From: a bacterium | GTDB lineage: Bacteria; CAIWAD01 | Length of the DNA: 64,000 bases | NCBI GenBank assembly: GCA_030429345.1 | Contig: JAUIFJ010000001.1 | Coordinates: forward strand, 1-64,000 | Direction of reading: 5' to 3' | Shown: positions 1 through 7,727 of the stretch, one piece after another | How positions within the stretch are numbered: position 1 is the stretch's first letter | How the letters are laid out: each line of letters opens with the position of its first letter | Notes under the pieces: model-generated | Seen by the model: only the letters and a program-made list of their open reading frames with translations | Databases searched by the model: none | What the model was told of the DNA's origin: nothing | Position numbers and translations under genes: made by a program

Positions 1-120
1 AAACTCCGCCTCCAGAAACTTTTGCAGGACTTCCCGCACCAGCTCCCGCAGAAAATCCGGGTCATCGACCAATGCCGCTTGGAGCTGTCCCTGGAAATTG
101 GCTTCATGCTGCTGGGTCAT
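1..120 (-). mobile_element. IS256-family transposase, N-terminal fragment cut by window edge
   Basis: Forty codons are visible, running from the ATG at 120 down to base 1 and continuing outside the window. The residues (MTQQHEANFQ..., then LRELVREVLQKFLEAEF) match the start of IS256/Mutator-type DDE transposases, where a conserved LREVLxxFLEAE helix opens the protein. A perfect Shine-Dalgarno (AAGGAGG, 129-135) sits at good spacing. The insertion sequence must end between about 121 and 225, because the neighbouring gene is truncated there. Its terminal inverted repeat could not be identified with only one end in view. Confidence 0.75.
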
Positions 121-216
121 GGTTTTCCTCCTTAGTGAATTGGTTATGCACCACTAAAGAAGGCCATGGCCCTACCTTTTTCAAGGGCTTAGCTGCTTTT
201 GCACAAATCTACGGAC

Positions 217-597
217 TCAACCTTGCCCCCTTTTGATTGTCAAACCAATAATTCGCAGATCAATAGGATTCTCACTAGAAGCCGTAATTGCCGTCCCGGT
301 CCATTCGGCATCTATGACCGTCTCTACCACGACAGTAGAATCCTGCGTATACAGGAAGTTCGAGCAAAGCAGGAGATCGTGATCCGGTGTGATCAGGTGC
401 TCTGGATAGGTGCCGGGAGCCACAAGCACCGTGTCTCCGCTCGCGCTGGCATCCAAAGCCTGTTGAATGGTCGGATACTCCTCTGGCACTTCCAGGACAT
501 TTCCGGAAGCTGTCATCACACAGCAGATGAGCAACAGGATCAGTATCAAGATGCGCCACTTCTGTTGGACTTCGGCAACAGGCTGCCCGGAACGCAT
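217..597 (-). pseudogene. Secreted parallel beta-helix protein, truncated by the adjacent insertion sequence
   Basis: The 126-residue frame has a signal-peptide-like hydrophobic stretch at residues 16-30 (ILILILLLICCVMTASG). It is followed by the opening turn of a right-handed beta-helix protein (VPEEYPTIQQALDASASGDTVLVAPGTY), a motif typical of secreted pectate-lyase-like/DUF1565 proteins. The reading stops after GLTIKRGQG, only one or two helix rungs in, whereas such proteins usually run several hundred residues. The stop lies beside the IS256-type element, so the simplest explanation is disruption by insertion. The first codon at 597 has only a weak AAAGAG ahead of it. Confidence 0.6.
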
Positions 598-626
598 TGT
601 ACTCTTTGCACGAACGTCATCGGTTG

Positions 627-905
627 ATGTCGATCAACTTCAACCAGCGACAATTGCTGAGCCTGGGCACCGACGTACCCCTCTTCGAAGGCGCTACGGC
701 CCGTTTCCGCCTGCTCTCCATTCGGCACTGGCCGGATCTGGTGCAAAGTGTGTATGCGGTGGAAAGGGCGGACTGATTTCCCGGGCAGGGAATTCGGTTT
801 GAGTTTCCGCAGGCGCATCGGATATTGAGCGGGTACTTCAAGGAAACGGAATCCGCCGGCATGCTCCTTTCGAGCCGCATCCTCTATCCCTCCGGCTTTG
901 GCTGA
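627..905 (+). pseudogene. Small unknown ORF interrupted by an in-frame TGA
   Basis: From the ATG at 627 the frame is open for 49 codons to a TGA at 774-776. It then continues in the same frame for another 42 sense codons to a second TGA at 903. Both halves have protein-like composition (upstream ...SVYAVERAD, downstream FPGQGIRFEFPQAHRIL...). I do not recognise the family. It reads as a decayed short gene or gene tail between the IS-damaged gene and the next operon. Nothing convincing was found between 906 and 1021. Confidence 0.35.
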
Positions 906-1021
906 GGCCTCGCACACCCCCTGGTCGAGGACAAGTAGCCAGGAGCGCGGACTCCATCCGCCGCTCCATGCATCAGCGACACCGGGCAAACGCCCGCTGA
1001 GCTTCATCCCAGTGAATCCTC

Positions 1022-1477
1022 ATGGACGAATCCAACACTTCGTGGACTCTGCGCATTCGGCAGGACTCCGACAAGGAAGCCCTCTGCTTCATTCGCCGGC
1101 ATAGCCTGCGCATCGGCCCGCCGCTGACTTTCGACAGCGAGGAGCCCAGCGTCAGCGCCCTGGAAACGGCCCTGGCCGCCCTTGGCGCGGAAACCGTCAA
1201 CGGCCTGGGAGCCCTGGCCCGTCGGCGGCGCAAGGAGATCCTCGCTCTCGAGATCGTGCTCCAGGCACAGGTCGAGGACCCTCTGGCCGCCCTCGGCGTG
1301 ATCGGCGAAAGCGGCAGCCCGGCGCTCGAGCGGATCCACATGCGCGGCTATGTCAGCACGCTCCACGATCCCGAAGAGATCCTCGCCCTCTGGGAGGACC
1401 TGCACCCGACCCTTCCGCTGTTGGCCACCTTCCGCCGTGCCTGCAGCGTGGACATCGACTGGAAAATCACCCTCTAG
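1022..1477 (+). CDS. OsmC-like protein lacking the usual redox cysteines
   Basis: The 151-residue product has the OsmC/Ohr outline. An early strand (LRIGPPLTF) leads into a helix with ALETALAALGAE, then a central beta region (LEIVLQAQVEDPLAALGVIGE), and a C-terminal helix and strand (LWEDLHPTLPLLATFRRACSVDIDW). OsmC/Ohr peroxidases carry one Cys in the central helix and one in a later CP motif. Here the first position reads ALGAE and the second LPLLA, so a peroxidase role is unlikely and a binding or scaffold role is possible. It opens a tight operon, with the next gene starting 12 bases after its stop. The family assignment rests on overall pattern only. Confidence 0.5.
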   Translation: MDESNTSWTLRIRQDSDKEALCFIRRHSLRIGPPLTFDSEEPSVSALETALAALGAETVNGLGALARRRRKEILALEIVLQAQVEDPLAALGVIGESGSPALERIHMRGYVSTLHDPEEILALWEDLHPTLPLLATFRRACSVDIDWKITL

Positions 1478-1489
1478 CAAGGAACCGCC

Positions 1490-2311
1490 ATGTCTCACAC
1501 CGTCATCACCGGCGCCGTGCTCTACGATCCCAAGGTCTCCGTGATCTGGGACACCATCGCCCGCTTCTTCGACAGCCAGGGCGTCCCGATGGACGTCGTC
1601 TTCTACACCAATTACGCCCTGCAGTCGAAGGCTCTGGCCGAAGGCCACCTCGATATCGCCTGGAATAGTCCGCTGGCCTGGCTGGAATCCCAGCGGCTGA
1701 CGAACAACGGCTGCCGCGCGATCGCCATGCGGGATACGGACCGCGATCGCTGCACGCATTTTGTCGTACGAAAGGACGGCCCGAAGAGTCTCGCCGAACT
1801 CAAGGGAGCCACCATCGCTCTTGGCGCACAGGATTCTCCGCAGGCCACGCTGATCCCGCTCGGGCACCTGTTGAAGAACGGTCTCGAGCCGGGCAGGGAT
1901 GTGAGCGTCAAGCGCTTCGACCTGCTGGTGGGCAAGCACGGAGATCACATCGGGGGCGAACTGGAGGCTTTCCGCTGCCTGCAGAAGGGCGAGGCCCAGG
2001 CCAGCGCCATGCTGGACCTGAACTGGCAGACCTGGACCGGTGACGGCACCTTCTCGCCGGAGGAGTTCCGCATTCTGGAGACCACGCCCAACTTCGACCA
2101 CTGCGTCTTCACCGTGCGCGACGACTTCCCGCGGGAGATCGAGACCAAGTGGCTCAAGGCCCTCTTCGCCATGAGTTACGACAATCCGGATCACCGTGAG
2201 ATGATGGACCTGGAAGGCCTGAAGAAGTGGGAACCGGGACGCACCAGCGGCTTCGGACCCCTGGATCACGCCGTCCGCTCCCTGGGCTTCTTCGAGGGGG
2301 ATTTCCGGTGA
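1490..2311 (+). CDS. PhnD-like periplasmic-binding-fold protein without a signal peptide
   Basis: The 273-residue product resembles phosphate/phosphite/phosphonate ABC-transporter binding proteins (PhnD family). It has an N-terminal strand MSHTVITGAVLYDPKV, a segment LDIAWNSPLAWLESQR, and SLAELKGATIALGAQDSPQATLIPLGHLL, the typical hinge-loop block. There is no signal peptide or lipobox, and no transporter permease or ATPase gene lies nearby, so the protein probably stays in the cytoplasm. Binding-fold proteins of this kind have become enzymes in other pathways (the THI5 and MqnA/MqnD types), which is an alternative here. A GGAA lies ahead of the ATG. Its stop overlaps the GTG of the next gene. 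Confidence 0.65.
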   Translation: MSHTVITGAVLYDPKVSVIWDTIARFFDSQGVPMDVVFYTNYALQSKALAEGHLDIAWNSPLAWLESQRLTNNGCRAIAMRDTDRDRCTHFVVRKDGPKSLAELKGATIALGAQDSPQATLIPLGHLLKNGLEPGRDVSVKRFDLLVGKHGDHIGGELEAFRCLQKGEAQASAMLDLNWQTWTGDGTFSPEEFRILETTPNFDHCVFTVRDDFPREIETKWLKALFAMSYDNPDHREMMDLEGLKKWEPGRTSGFGPLDHAVRSLGFFEGDFR

Positions 2312-3459
2312 GCCGCCTGCCGCTCTTTCCGGTCACCACCGTCGGCAGCTGGCCCCGTCCGCAGGAACTGCTGAAGAGCCAGCGCCTGCTGCAGCTGGGA
2401 CGCATCACGCGGGAAGAGTTCCACCGGCAGGCGGAGGCCTCGATTCTCGAGCTGCTGGAGATCCAGCACGAGGTCGGGGTGGACATCGTCACCGACGGCG
2501 AACAGAGGCGCGACAACTTCTATTCCTTCGTACACGACCGCATCGAGGGCGTGCGCCTGATGTCGATGGCCGATATGCTCGACGTGGTCGAGGACAAGGC
2601 CGCCTTCGAGCGCATCCTGCAGACCCTGGACGTGCCGGCCTTCTCGCTCTACAATCCCAGCTGCGTAGGCCGCCTCGAGCGGCGTCGCACACTGGCCGTA
2701 GAAGAATGCCGCTTCCTGAAGGAGCACACGGACCGCCCGGTCAAGATTCCCCTGCCGGGGCCCTACCTGCTGACCCGCGCCATGTGGGTGCCGGAACTCA
2801 GCCAGCAGGTATACGGCAGCAAGGAAGAGCTGTCGAAGGATGTGATCCGCATCCTGCGCGACGAGATCCGCGAGCTGATCGAGGCCGGCGCCGACTTCAT
2901 CCAGTTCGACGAACCGGTGCTGACGGAGGTCGTCTTCACCCAGGGCCAGACAAGGACCTTCATGTGCGCCGCGCTCTCGGCGAAGAAGGATCCGGCGGAG
3001 GAGCTGGCCTTCGCCGTCTCGCTGCTCAACCAAGTTCTGGAAGGCTTCAGCGGCCCGACCTTCGGCCTGCACCTCTGCCGCGGCAACTGGAGCCCGGACG
3101 AGTCGATCCTGCTCAGCGGCGAGTATCACCCGCTCAAGGCCAGCCTGGAGGCGATCCGCGTCGATCAGCTGGTGCTGGAGTACGCCACCGAGCGCGCCGG
3201 CTCCGTGCTGCCCTTCGAGGGCAAGTCTCTCGGCCTGGGCGTGGTCAATCCGCGCACGCCGGAAGTGGAAAGCGTCGACCGGATTTGTGATACGGTACGC
3301 GACGCGCTCCGGCACTTCGCGCCCGCCGACCTGACCCTCAACCCGGACTGCGGCTTCGGCACCTTCAGCAACAGTCCCGTCAACAGCCGCGAGATCGCGG
3401 CGCAGAAAATGCATGCCATCGTGGAAGCCGCCCGGCGGCTTCGCAAGGAACACGCCTGA
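2308..3459 (+). CDS. Core MetE-like cobalamin-independent methyltransferase
   Basis: The 383-residue product corresponds to the catalytic C-terminal half of MetE only. The zinc site is complete: His255 and Cys257 in LHLCRGN, Glu291 in VLEYATERAG, and Cys348 in LNPDCGF. IQFDEP at 198-203 matches the substrate strand of the family. Full MetE is about 750 residues, and the short form resembles the core-MetE methionine synthases that take methyl groups from donors other than methyltetrahydrofolate polyglutamate. The GTG start at 2308 was chosen because it overlaps the previous stop (GTGA) and places the conserved VTTVGSWPRP at residues 9-18. Methyl donor and acceptor are unknown. Confidence 0.8.
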   Translation: MSRLPLFPVTTVGSWPRPQELLKSQRLLQLGRITREEFHRQAEASILELLEIQHEVGVDIVTDGEQRRDNFYSFVHDRIEGVRLMSMADMLDVVEDKAAFERILQTLDVPAFSLYNPSCVGRLERRRTLAVEECRFLKEHTDRPVKIPLPGPYLLTRAMWVPELSQQVYGSKEELSKDVIRILRDEIRELIEAGADFIQFDEPVLTEVVFTQGQTRTFMCAALSAKKDPAEELAFAVSLLNQVLEGFSGPTFGLHLCRGNWSPDESILLSGEYHPLKASLEAIRVDQLVLEYATERAGSVLPFEGKSLGLGVVNPRTPEVESVDRICDTVRDALRHFAPADLTLNPDCGFGTFSNSPVNSREIAAQKMHAIVEAARRLRKEHA

Positions 3460-3473
3460 TCAAGGAGAACCGA

Positions 3474-4619
3474 ATGAATCCATGGAAACTGGATGCCGTC
3501 GGGCAGGAATGCCTGGCCGCCGTAGACACCATCGCCACGAATGTGATCGCTCCCGCAGCGGTCGAGAACGATCGCCAGGGACGCTACCCGGAAGCCGCCC
3601 TGAAGGCCTTCGCCGACGCCGGCCTGCTGGGCATGGTCAGCGCGAAAGAGGTAGGCGGAAAGGGCCAGGGCCTGCGCGCGGCCATGGCAGCCGCCGAGCG
3701 CGTGGCACGCGAGGACCCTTCCGCCGCCATGGTGACGATCATGCACTTCTGCGGCGCCGCCGTGCTCGAGGCGCACGGCAACGAGCAGATGCGCCGCCAG
3801 GTGGCGGAAGGCAAGTGTGTGACAACCCTGGCCTTCAGCGAAAGCGGATCGCGCAGCCACTTCTGGCTGCCCGTCAGCACCGCGACCCGCGAAGGCGACC
3901 AGGTCCGCCTCGACGCCGTCAAGCAGATGATCACCTCCGCCGGCAAGGCGGACCTCTACGTGTGGTCGAGCAAGAGCTCCAACGGCGAAGGCCTGAGTTC
4001 GATCTGGGCCGTGCCGGGCGACAGCGCAGGTCTGAGCATTCCCGCGCCCTTCGACGGCATGGGGATGCGCTCCAACAACAGCGCGCCGATCACCGCCAGC
4101 GAGCTGCGCATTCCGGCCGCCAATGTGCTCGGTGAGGATGGCGCCGGCTTCGACCTGATGATGGGCACGGTGATGCCCTGGTTCAGCTTCCAGAACGCCT
4201 CCGTCAGCCTGGGCTGCATGGAGGGCTCGCTGGCGGCCTGTGTCGGCCACCTGACCCGCTCGGCCTATGCCTACGACGGCAGCACCCTGCGGGACATTCC
4301 CCAGGTGCGCGGCTATGTGGCGCGCATGAAGGTCCGCATCGACATGGTGCGCAGCCTGCTGCTGGACGGCATCGACGCCGTCGAGAACGGCCGCGAGGAC
4401 GCCACCCTGCGCGTGCTGCAGGCCAAGGTCGCCGCGGCGGAGGCTTCGCTGGAAGTCAACGACATGGCGATGCGCGTCTGCGGCGGCGCCGCCTTCCGCA
4501 AGGATGTCGGCGTCGAGCGCTATTTCCGCGACAGCCGCGCCGCCTCCGTGATGGCCCCTGTATCCGATGCTCTCTACGACTTCATCGGCAAGGCCGTCTG
4601 CGGTATGGATGTGTTCTAG
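3474..4619 (+). CDS. Acyl-CoA-dehydrogenase-fold flavoprotein without the catalytic Glu
   Basis: The 381-residue product follows the acyl-CoA dehydrogenase plan: N-terminal helices (LLGMVSAKEVGGKG), a middle beta-domain (TLAFSESGSRSHFW) and a C-terminal four-helix bundle (VRGYVARMKVRIDMVRSLLLDG). Where ordinary enzymes have the YEGT catalytic glutamate near the C terminus, this one reads RDSRAASVMAPVSDALYDF. That substitution is typical of ACAD-fold proteins that are not classical beta-oxidation enzymes, including group D flavin monooxygenases such as the DszC type. AAGGAG lies before the ATG. Its place beside the MetE-like gene suggests oxidation of the substrate that yields the methyl group, but this is inference. 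Confidence 0.75.
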   Translation: MNPWKLDAVGQECLAAVDTIATNVIAPAAVENDRQGRYPEAALKAFADAGLLGMVSAKEVGGKGQGLRAAMAAAERVAREDPSAAMVTIMHFCGAAVLEAHGNEQMRRQVAEGKCVTTLAFSESGSRSHFWLPVSTATREGDQVRLDAVKQMITSAGKADLYVWSSKSSNGEGLSSIWAVPGDSAGLSIPAPFDGMGMRSNNSAPITASELRIPAANVLGEDGAGFDLMMGTVMPWFSFQNASVSLGCMEGSLAACVGHLTRSAYAYDGSTLRDIPQVRGYVARMKVRIDMVRSLLLDGIDAVENGREDATLRVLQAKVAAAEASLEVNDMAMRVCGGAAFRKDVGVERYFRDSRAASVMAPVSDALYDFIGKAVCGMDVF

Positions 4620-4642
4620 GACCGACCCCCCGGTTCTTCCTT

Positions 4643-4683
4643 GCCGGTTCCCTCTCGATTCATGACCCTGAGGGGGAACCGGC
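4643..4683. repeat. Imperfect inverted repeat between two genes of the operon
   Basis: GCCGGTTCCCTC at 4643-4654 pairs with GAGGGGGAACCGGC at 4670-4683 apart from one extra G, giving a stem of about 12 pairs with a 15-base loop. There is no T-run after it, so it is not a canonical intrinsic terminator. It could attenuate or stabilise the transcript between the flavoprotein and the aldo/keto reductase. Confidence 0.45.
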
Positions 4684-4713
4684 ATCCGGAAGAGTCCGAT
4701 TGGAACACAGACC

Positions 4714-5661
4714 ATGAGCTTCGACCCCTCCGCCGAGCCATTGCCCCTGGCGCTCGGCTGCATGTATTTCGGATCACGCCTGCCCCGCGCGGAGGCCTTC
4801 GCCCTGCTTGACCGTTTTGCCGACGCGGGCGGCACGCTGCTCGACACGGCCGACTGCTACGCCTTCTGGGAACCCGGTTGCGGCGGCGGGGAAAGCGAGT
4901 CCTGCATCGGCGAATGGCTTGGATCACGCGGGAAACGGCAGGCCGCCCGCGTCTGCACGAAAGTCGGAGCCATGCCGGGTCCGGATGGAGTACGCGAAGG
5001 CCTTTCCGGAGTGACCGTGTCCCGCGCAGTCGAGGGCAGCCTGCGCCGCCTCGGGGTCGAGCGCATCGACCTGTGCTACGCCCATGTGGACGACAGGGAA
5101 GTGCCGCTGCAGGAGACGCTCAGCGCTTTCGCCCGCCTGATCGAGGAAGGAAAGCTGCGTGCCGTCGCCTGCAGCAATACCTCGGCAGGGCGCATTCGGG
5201 AAGCCCTGGCCCTGTCGGCCCGCGAAGCGCTGCCCGCCTGGTGCGCCGTGCAGCAGATGTATACCTATCTTCAGCCCTTGCCCGGCACGGTCTTCCTCGG
5301 CGGCGCGCAGCTCTTCGCAGATGCCGGGCTGCTGCAGCTCTGCCGTGAGACAGAGGGCCTTCGCCTGCTGGCCTATTCCCCCCTGCTCGGCGGTGCCTAT
5401 GACCGCGAAGACAAACCGATTCCGGAACCCTTTCTCCACCCGGCCAACCAGCAGCGCCTGCAGCTGCTGCAGCAGCTCGCCCGCGAAAGGGACTGCCGGC
5501 CGGGCCAGCTGGTCCTGGCCTGGATGATCCACCGTTCGCCCTCCGTGATCCCGGTGGCCGGCGCGAGCACTTCCGGGCAGCTCGAGGCAAACCTGGCCGC
5601 GGCGCGGATGACGCTTTCCCCGGAGGAGATGCGTCGGCTGGATGCGATCAGCGGTCCCTGA
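4714..5661 (+). CDS. Aldo/keto reductase
   Basis: The 315-residue NADPH-dependent oxidoreductase keeps the AKR catalytic tetrad: Asp44 and Tyr49 in LLDTADCYAF, Lys83 in CTKVG, and His124 in CYAHVDD. A typical SNTSAGRI segment and AYSPLLGG follow, and PVAGASTSGQLEANL near the C terminus matches the cofactor phosphate-binding region. The substrate cannot be predicted. It is read in the same direction as the upstream methyltransferase/flavoprotein genes but is separated from them by 94 bases with an inverted repeat. It is followed after 18 bases by the tautomerase gene. Confidence 0.85.
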   Translation: MSFDPSAEPLPLALGCMYFGSRLPRAEAFALLDRFADAGGTLLDTADCYAFWEPGCGGGESESCIGEWLGSRGKRQAARVCTKVGAMPGPDGVREGLSGVTVSRAVEGSLRRLGVERIDLCYAHVDDREVPLQETLSAFARLIEEGKLRAVACSNTSAGRIREALALSAREALPAWCAVQQMYTYLQPLPGTVFLGGAQLFADAGLLQLCRETEGLRLLAYSPLLGGAYDREDKPIPEPFLHPANQQRLQLLQQLARERDCRPGQLVLAWMIHRSPSVIPVAGASTSGQLEANLAAARMTLSPEEMRRLDAISGP

Positions 5662-5679
5662 AAATCCTGGAGGAATCCC

Positions 5680-6030
5680 ATGCCGACCCTGATCCTGGAT
5701 TTCGCTGATCGTTCTCAGCTGGATCCGGCCATGGCCCGGTCATTGGCGGATGCCGCGGCCGACATTCTCGGAATCGCCCCCGGTCACTGTTGGCTGCGCA
5801 TGAGAGCGCTGGAAGCCTACGCCGAAAACGGGGCGGATTCTCCTCCCCGGCCGGTCTTCGTCGAGATTCTTCGTGATACGCTTCCACGGCGCGAGCAGCT
5901 GCAGGAGGAGTCCCGCCAGCTGGCCGCCGCCTTCGCAGCTCGGATCGGCTGCCCGGTCGATCTCGTCCATGTGATCCACGCGCCAGCCGGAAGCGGGCGT
6001 GTCGCCTTCGGCGGAAGGCTGATTCCGTGA
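5680..6030 (+). CDS. Tautomerase-superfamily protein (Pro-1 type)
   Basis: The 116-residue protein begins Met-Pro-Thr-Leu. A proline directly after the initiator Met is the catalytic base in the 4-oxalocrotonate tautomerase/MIF superfamily. Two beta-alpha-beta units can be seen: LILDFADRSQLD with a following helix, and PVFVEILRDTL with REQLQEESRQLAAAFAARIG. The protein ends in a short strand (GRVAFGGRLIP). AGGAGG lies ahead of the ATG. The stop overlaps the GTG of the next gene. Substrate unknown; the assignment rests on length, the Pro and the fold pattern. Confidence 0.55.
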   Translation: MPTLILDFADRSQLDPAMARSLADAAADILGIAPGHCWLRMRALEAYAENGADSPPRPVFVEILRDTLPRREQLQEESRQLAAAFAARIGCPVDLVHVIHAPAGSGRVAFGGRLIP

Positions 6031-6428
6031 ACGGCCCTCCCGAAAAACCGGTGCTGTTCTTTGACGGGGAATGCGGCCTCTGCAACGGCGTCACCCGCTG
6101 GCTGCTGGAACAGGATCGGGAAAAGCGCCTGCTCTTCGCCCCCCTGCAGGGACTGACGGCGAAAGCGCTTCTGCCGGAGGCGCTGCGGGATCCGCAGAGT
6201 GTCGTGCTTCTGTACGGCGATGTGATCCACACACGAAGCGAAGCGGTTCTGCGGACGGTCTCCATGCTGGGGAAAGGCTGGCGGATCCTCCTCGTGTTCC
6301 GAGTCGTGCCGCAGTCGCTGCGGGATGGCCTGTACCGGTTGGTCGCACGCCATCGGGCGAAACTGACATCCCGAGGCGGAAATTGCCGGCTGCCGGGCGA
6401 AGACCTGGGAGCGCGCCTGCTGCCCTGA
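6027..6428 (+). CDS. DCC-family thiol-disulfide oxidoreductase (DUF393)
   Basis: The 133-residue product opens with VLFFDGECGLCNGVTRWLL. The D-x-x-C-x-x-C motif (Asp13, Cys16, Cys19) defines the DCC/YuxK family, a small thioredoxin-like group thought to handle thiols or disulfides. The rest of the family pattern is present (FAPLQGLTAKALL, SVVLLYGDVIHTRSEAVLR, VPQSLRDGLYRLVARHR). The GTG start at 6027 overlaps the preceding stop (GTGA), so the two genes are translationally coupled. It closes the operon. No gene was found in 6429-6680. Confidence 0.8.
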   Translation: MNGPPEKPVLFFDGECGLCNGVTRWLLEQDREKRLLFAPLQGLTAKALLPEALRDPQSVVLLYGDVIHTRSEAVLRTVSMLGKGWRILLVFRVVPQSLRDGLYRLVARHRAKLTSRGGNCRLPGEDLGARLLP

Positions 6429-6680
6429 AGACAGCACACACCTCGCATGTCCATATGCAGAAGGCAGAAGGCGATGTGCATCCGGTGGCAGGGTTCCGCT
6501 AGCGGAAGAAAAGAGTTCGGCATCCTGAAAAGCAGTTGCAAAAGCACGCTGAAAATAGATGCTTTGGGATGTGGCCGATAGCGCTGCAGCTCGTTGGCAT
6601 GCCTCACGGTCCGAGGAGGGCATGCGTCGAGCAAGACCTGACCTGCCCAGTGGTACCTACTGCAGGAGCGCCCCTTCATC

Positions 6681-7727
6681 ATGCATCGCCGGATCTACAA
6701 TGCCCGCCTGGTGGCTGCAACCGTCTTTCAGTCGGCCGGCCTTCTGCCCTTTCCGGCTGCCCCGGCATCCGCTTCCCTGAAACTGACCGAGAACTGCAAC
6801 GCCCGCTGCGTGATGTGTGACTACTGGCACGCGAAGTCCACGGACAAGATCGACACGGAGCGCGCGATCCGGCTTCTCGCAGAGCTGGAGCAGATCGGCG
6901 TACACAGCCTGACCTTCTCCGGCGGCGAACCGCTGCTCAGGAAGGACCTCTTCGAGATCCTTGCCTCGCCCGCCGCCTCCCGCATGCGCAAGGTGCACCT
7001 GTCGACCAACGGACTGCTGTGCCACCGCTACCGGAGTCAGATCAACGAGAGCTGTATCACGCGCCTCACCGTTTCGCTGGATGCCATTGGAGAAGCCAAC
7101 GACAGGATTCGCGGAATCCCCGGCTACTTTGAGAAGGTTACTGCAGGGCTGCAGGGCATCACGAAGAAGATCCACATTCGAAGCCTGTTCACGAGCCGCC
7201 TGGCCGAATGCGTCGATTCCATGCTCGAGCTCTGCGAGTCCCGGGGCTGGAACCTGGAGCTGGCCCTGCCTGACCCCGAGCCCTACTGTTTCTCGTCCAG
7301 CGAGTCCACGGGCAACCTGGAGGATCTCTGGCCCACGGGCGAGCAGGTAGACAAGGTGATCCGCTCGATGAAAGCCGCCGGCCGCATGGACCCGATCACG
7401 GAGAAGAACGCCCTGTCGTACATGAAGACCAGGCGCTTCCGGTTCCGCAACTGTTTCCAGGGCTACAATGCTCTCTATGTCTCCTCCAGCGGGGACCTGC
7501 GCAGCGGTTGCCTCGTGTTCCAGCCGGTCGGAAACGTGCTGCAGCAGTCCCTTGCGGAGATTCTGCACTCCGCCGCATATCGACAATCTCTCAAAGACAT
7601 GTTCGACCTGAAGTGCAGCCTGTGTACCTGTGGCTACGGCTTTTCGGGGAAGGTCGCCGAATCCAGCCGGCGAATCACGAAATGGATGCATCCGCTCCAG
7701 TTGAACGGGGGCGAGGAATCGGCATGA
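6681..7727 (+). CDS. Radical SAM protein with SPASM-like C terminus
   Basis: The 348-residue product has the radical SAM cluster motif CNARCVMC (Cys39, Cys43, Cys46), the GGEPLLR strand and STNGLL typical of the superfamily. Near the C terminus, NCFQGYNALYVSSSGDLRSGC and CSLCTCGYG supply cysteines placed like a SPASM auxiliary cluster, as in peptide- and sugar-modifying enzymes such as PqqE or anSME types. The substrate is unknown. The stop overlaps the start of the glycosyltransferase gene (ATGA), so the two are probably made together, perhaps for a surface polymer or glycan. Confidence 0.85.
   Translation: MHRRIYNARLVAATVFQSAGLLPFPAAPASASLKLTENCNARCVMCDYWHAKSTDKIDTERAIRLLAELEQIGVHSLTFSGGEPLLRKDLFEILASPAASRMRKVHLSTNGLLCHRYRSQINESCITRLTVSLDAIGEANDRIRGIPGYFEKVTAGLQGITKKIHIRSLFTSRLAECVDSMLELCESRGWNLELALPDPEPYCFSSSESTGNLEDLWPTGEQVDKVIRSMKAAGRMDPITEKNALSYMKTRRFRFRNCFQGYNALYVSSSGDLRSGCLVFQPVGNVLQQSLAEILHSAAYRQSLKDMFDLKCSLCTCGYGFSGKVAESSRRITKWMHPLQLNGGEESA

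Noticed and set aside
774-776. TGA read as selenocysteine
   Set aside because: No recognisable selenoprotein family, no SECIS-like hairpin evident, and no sel genes in the window.
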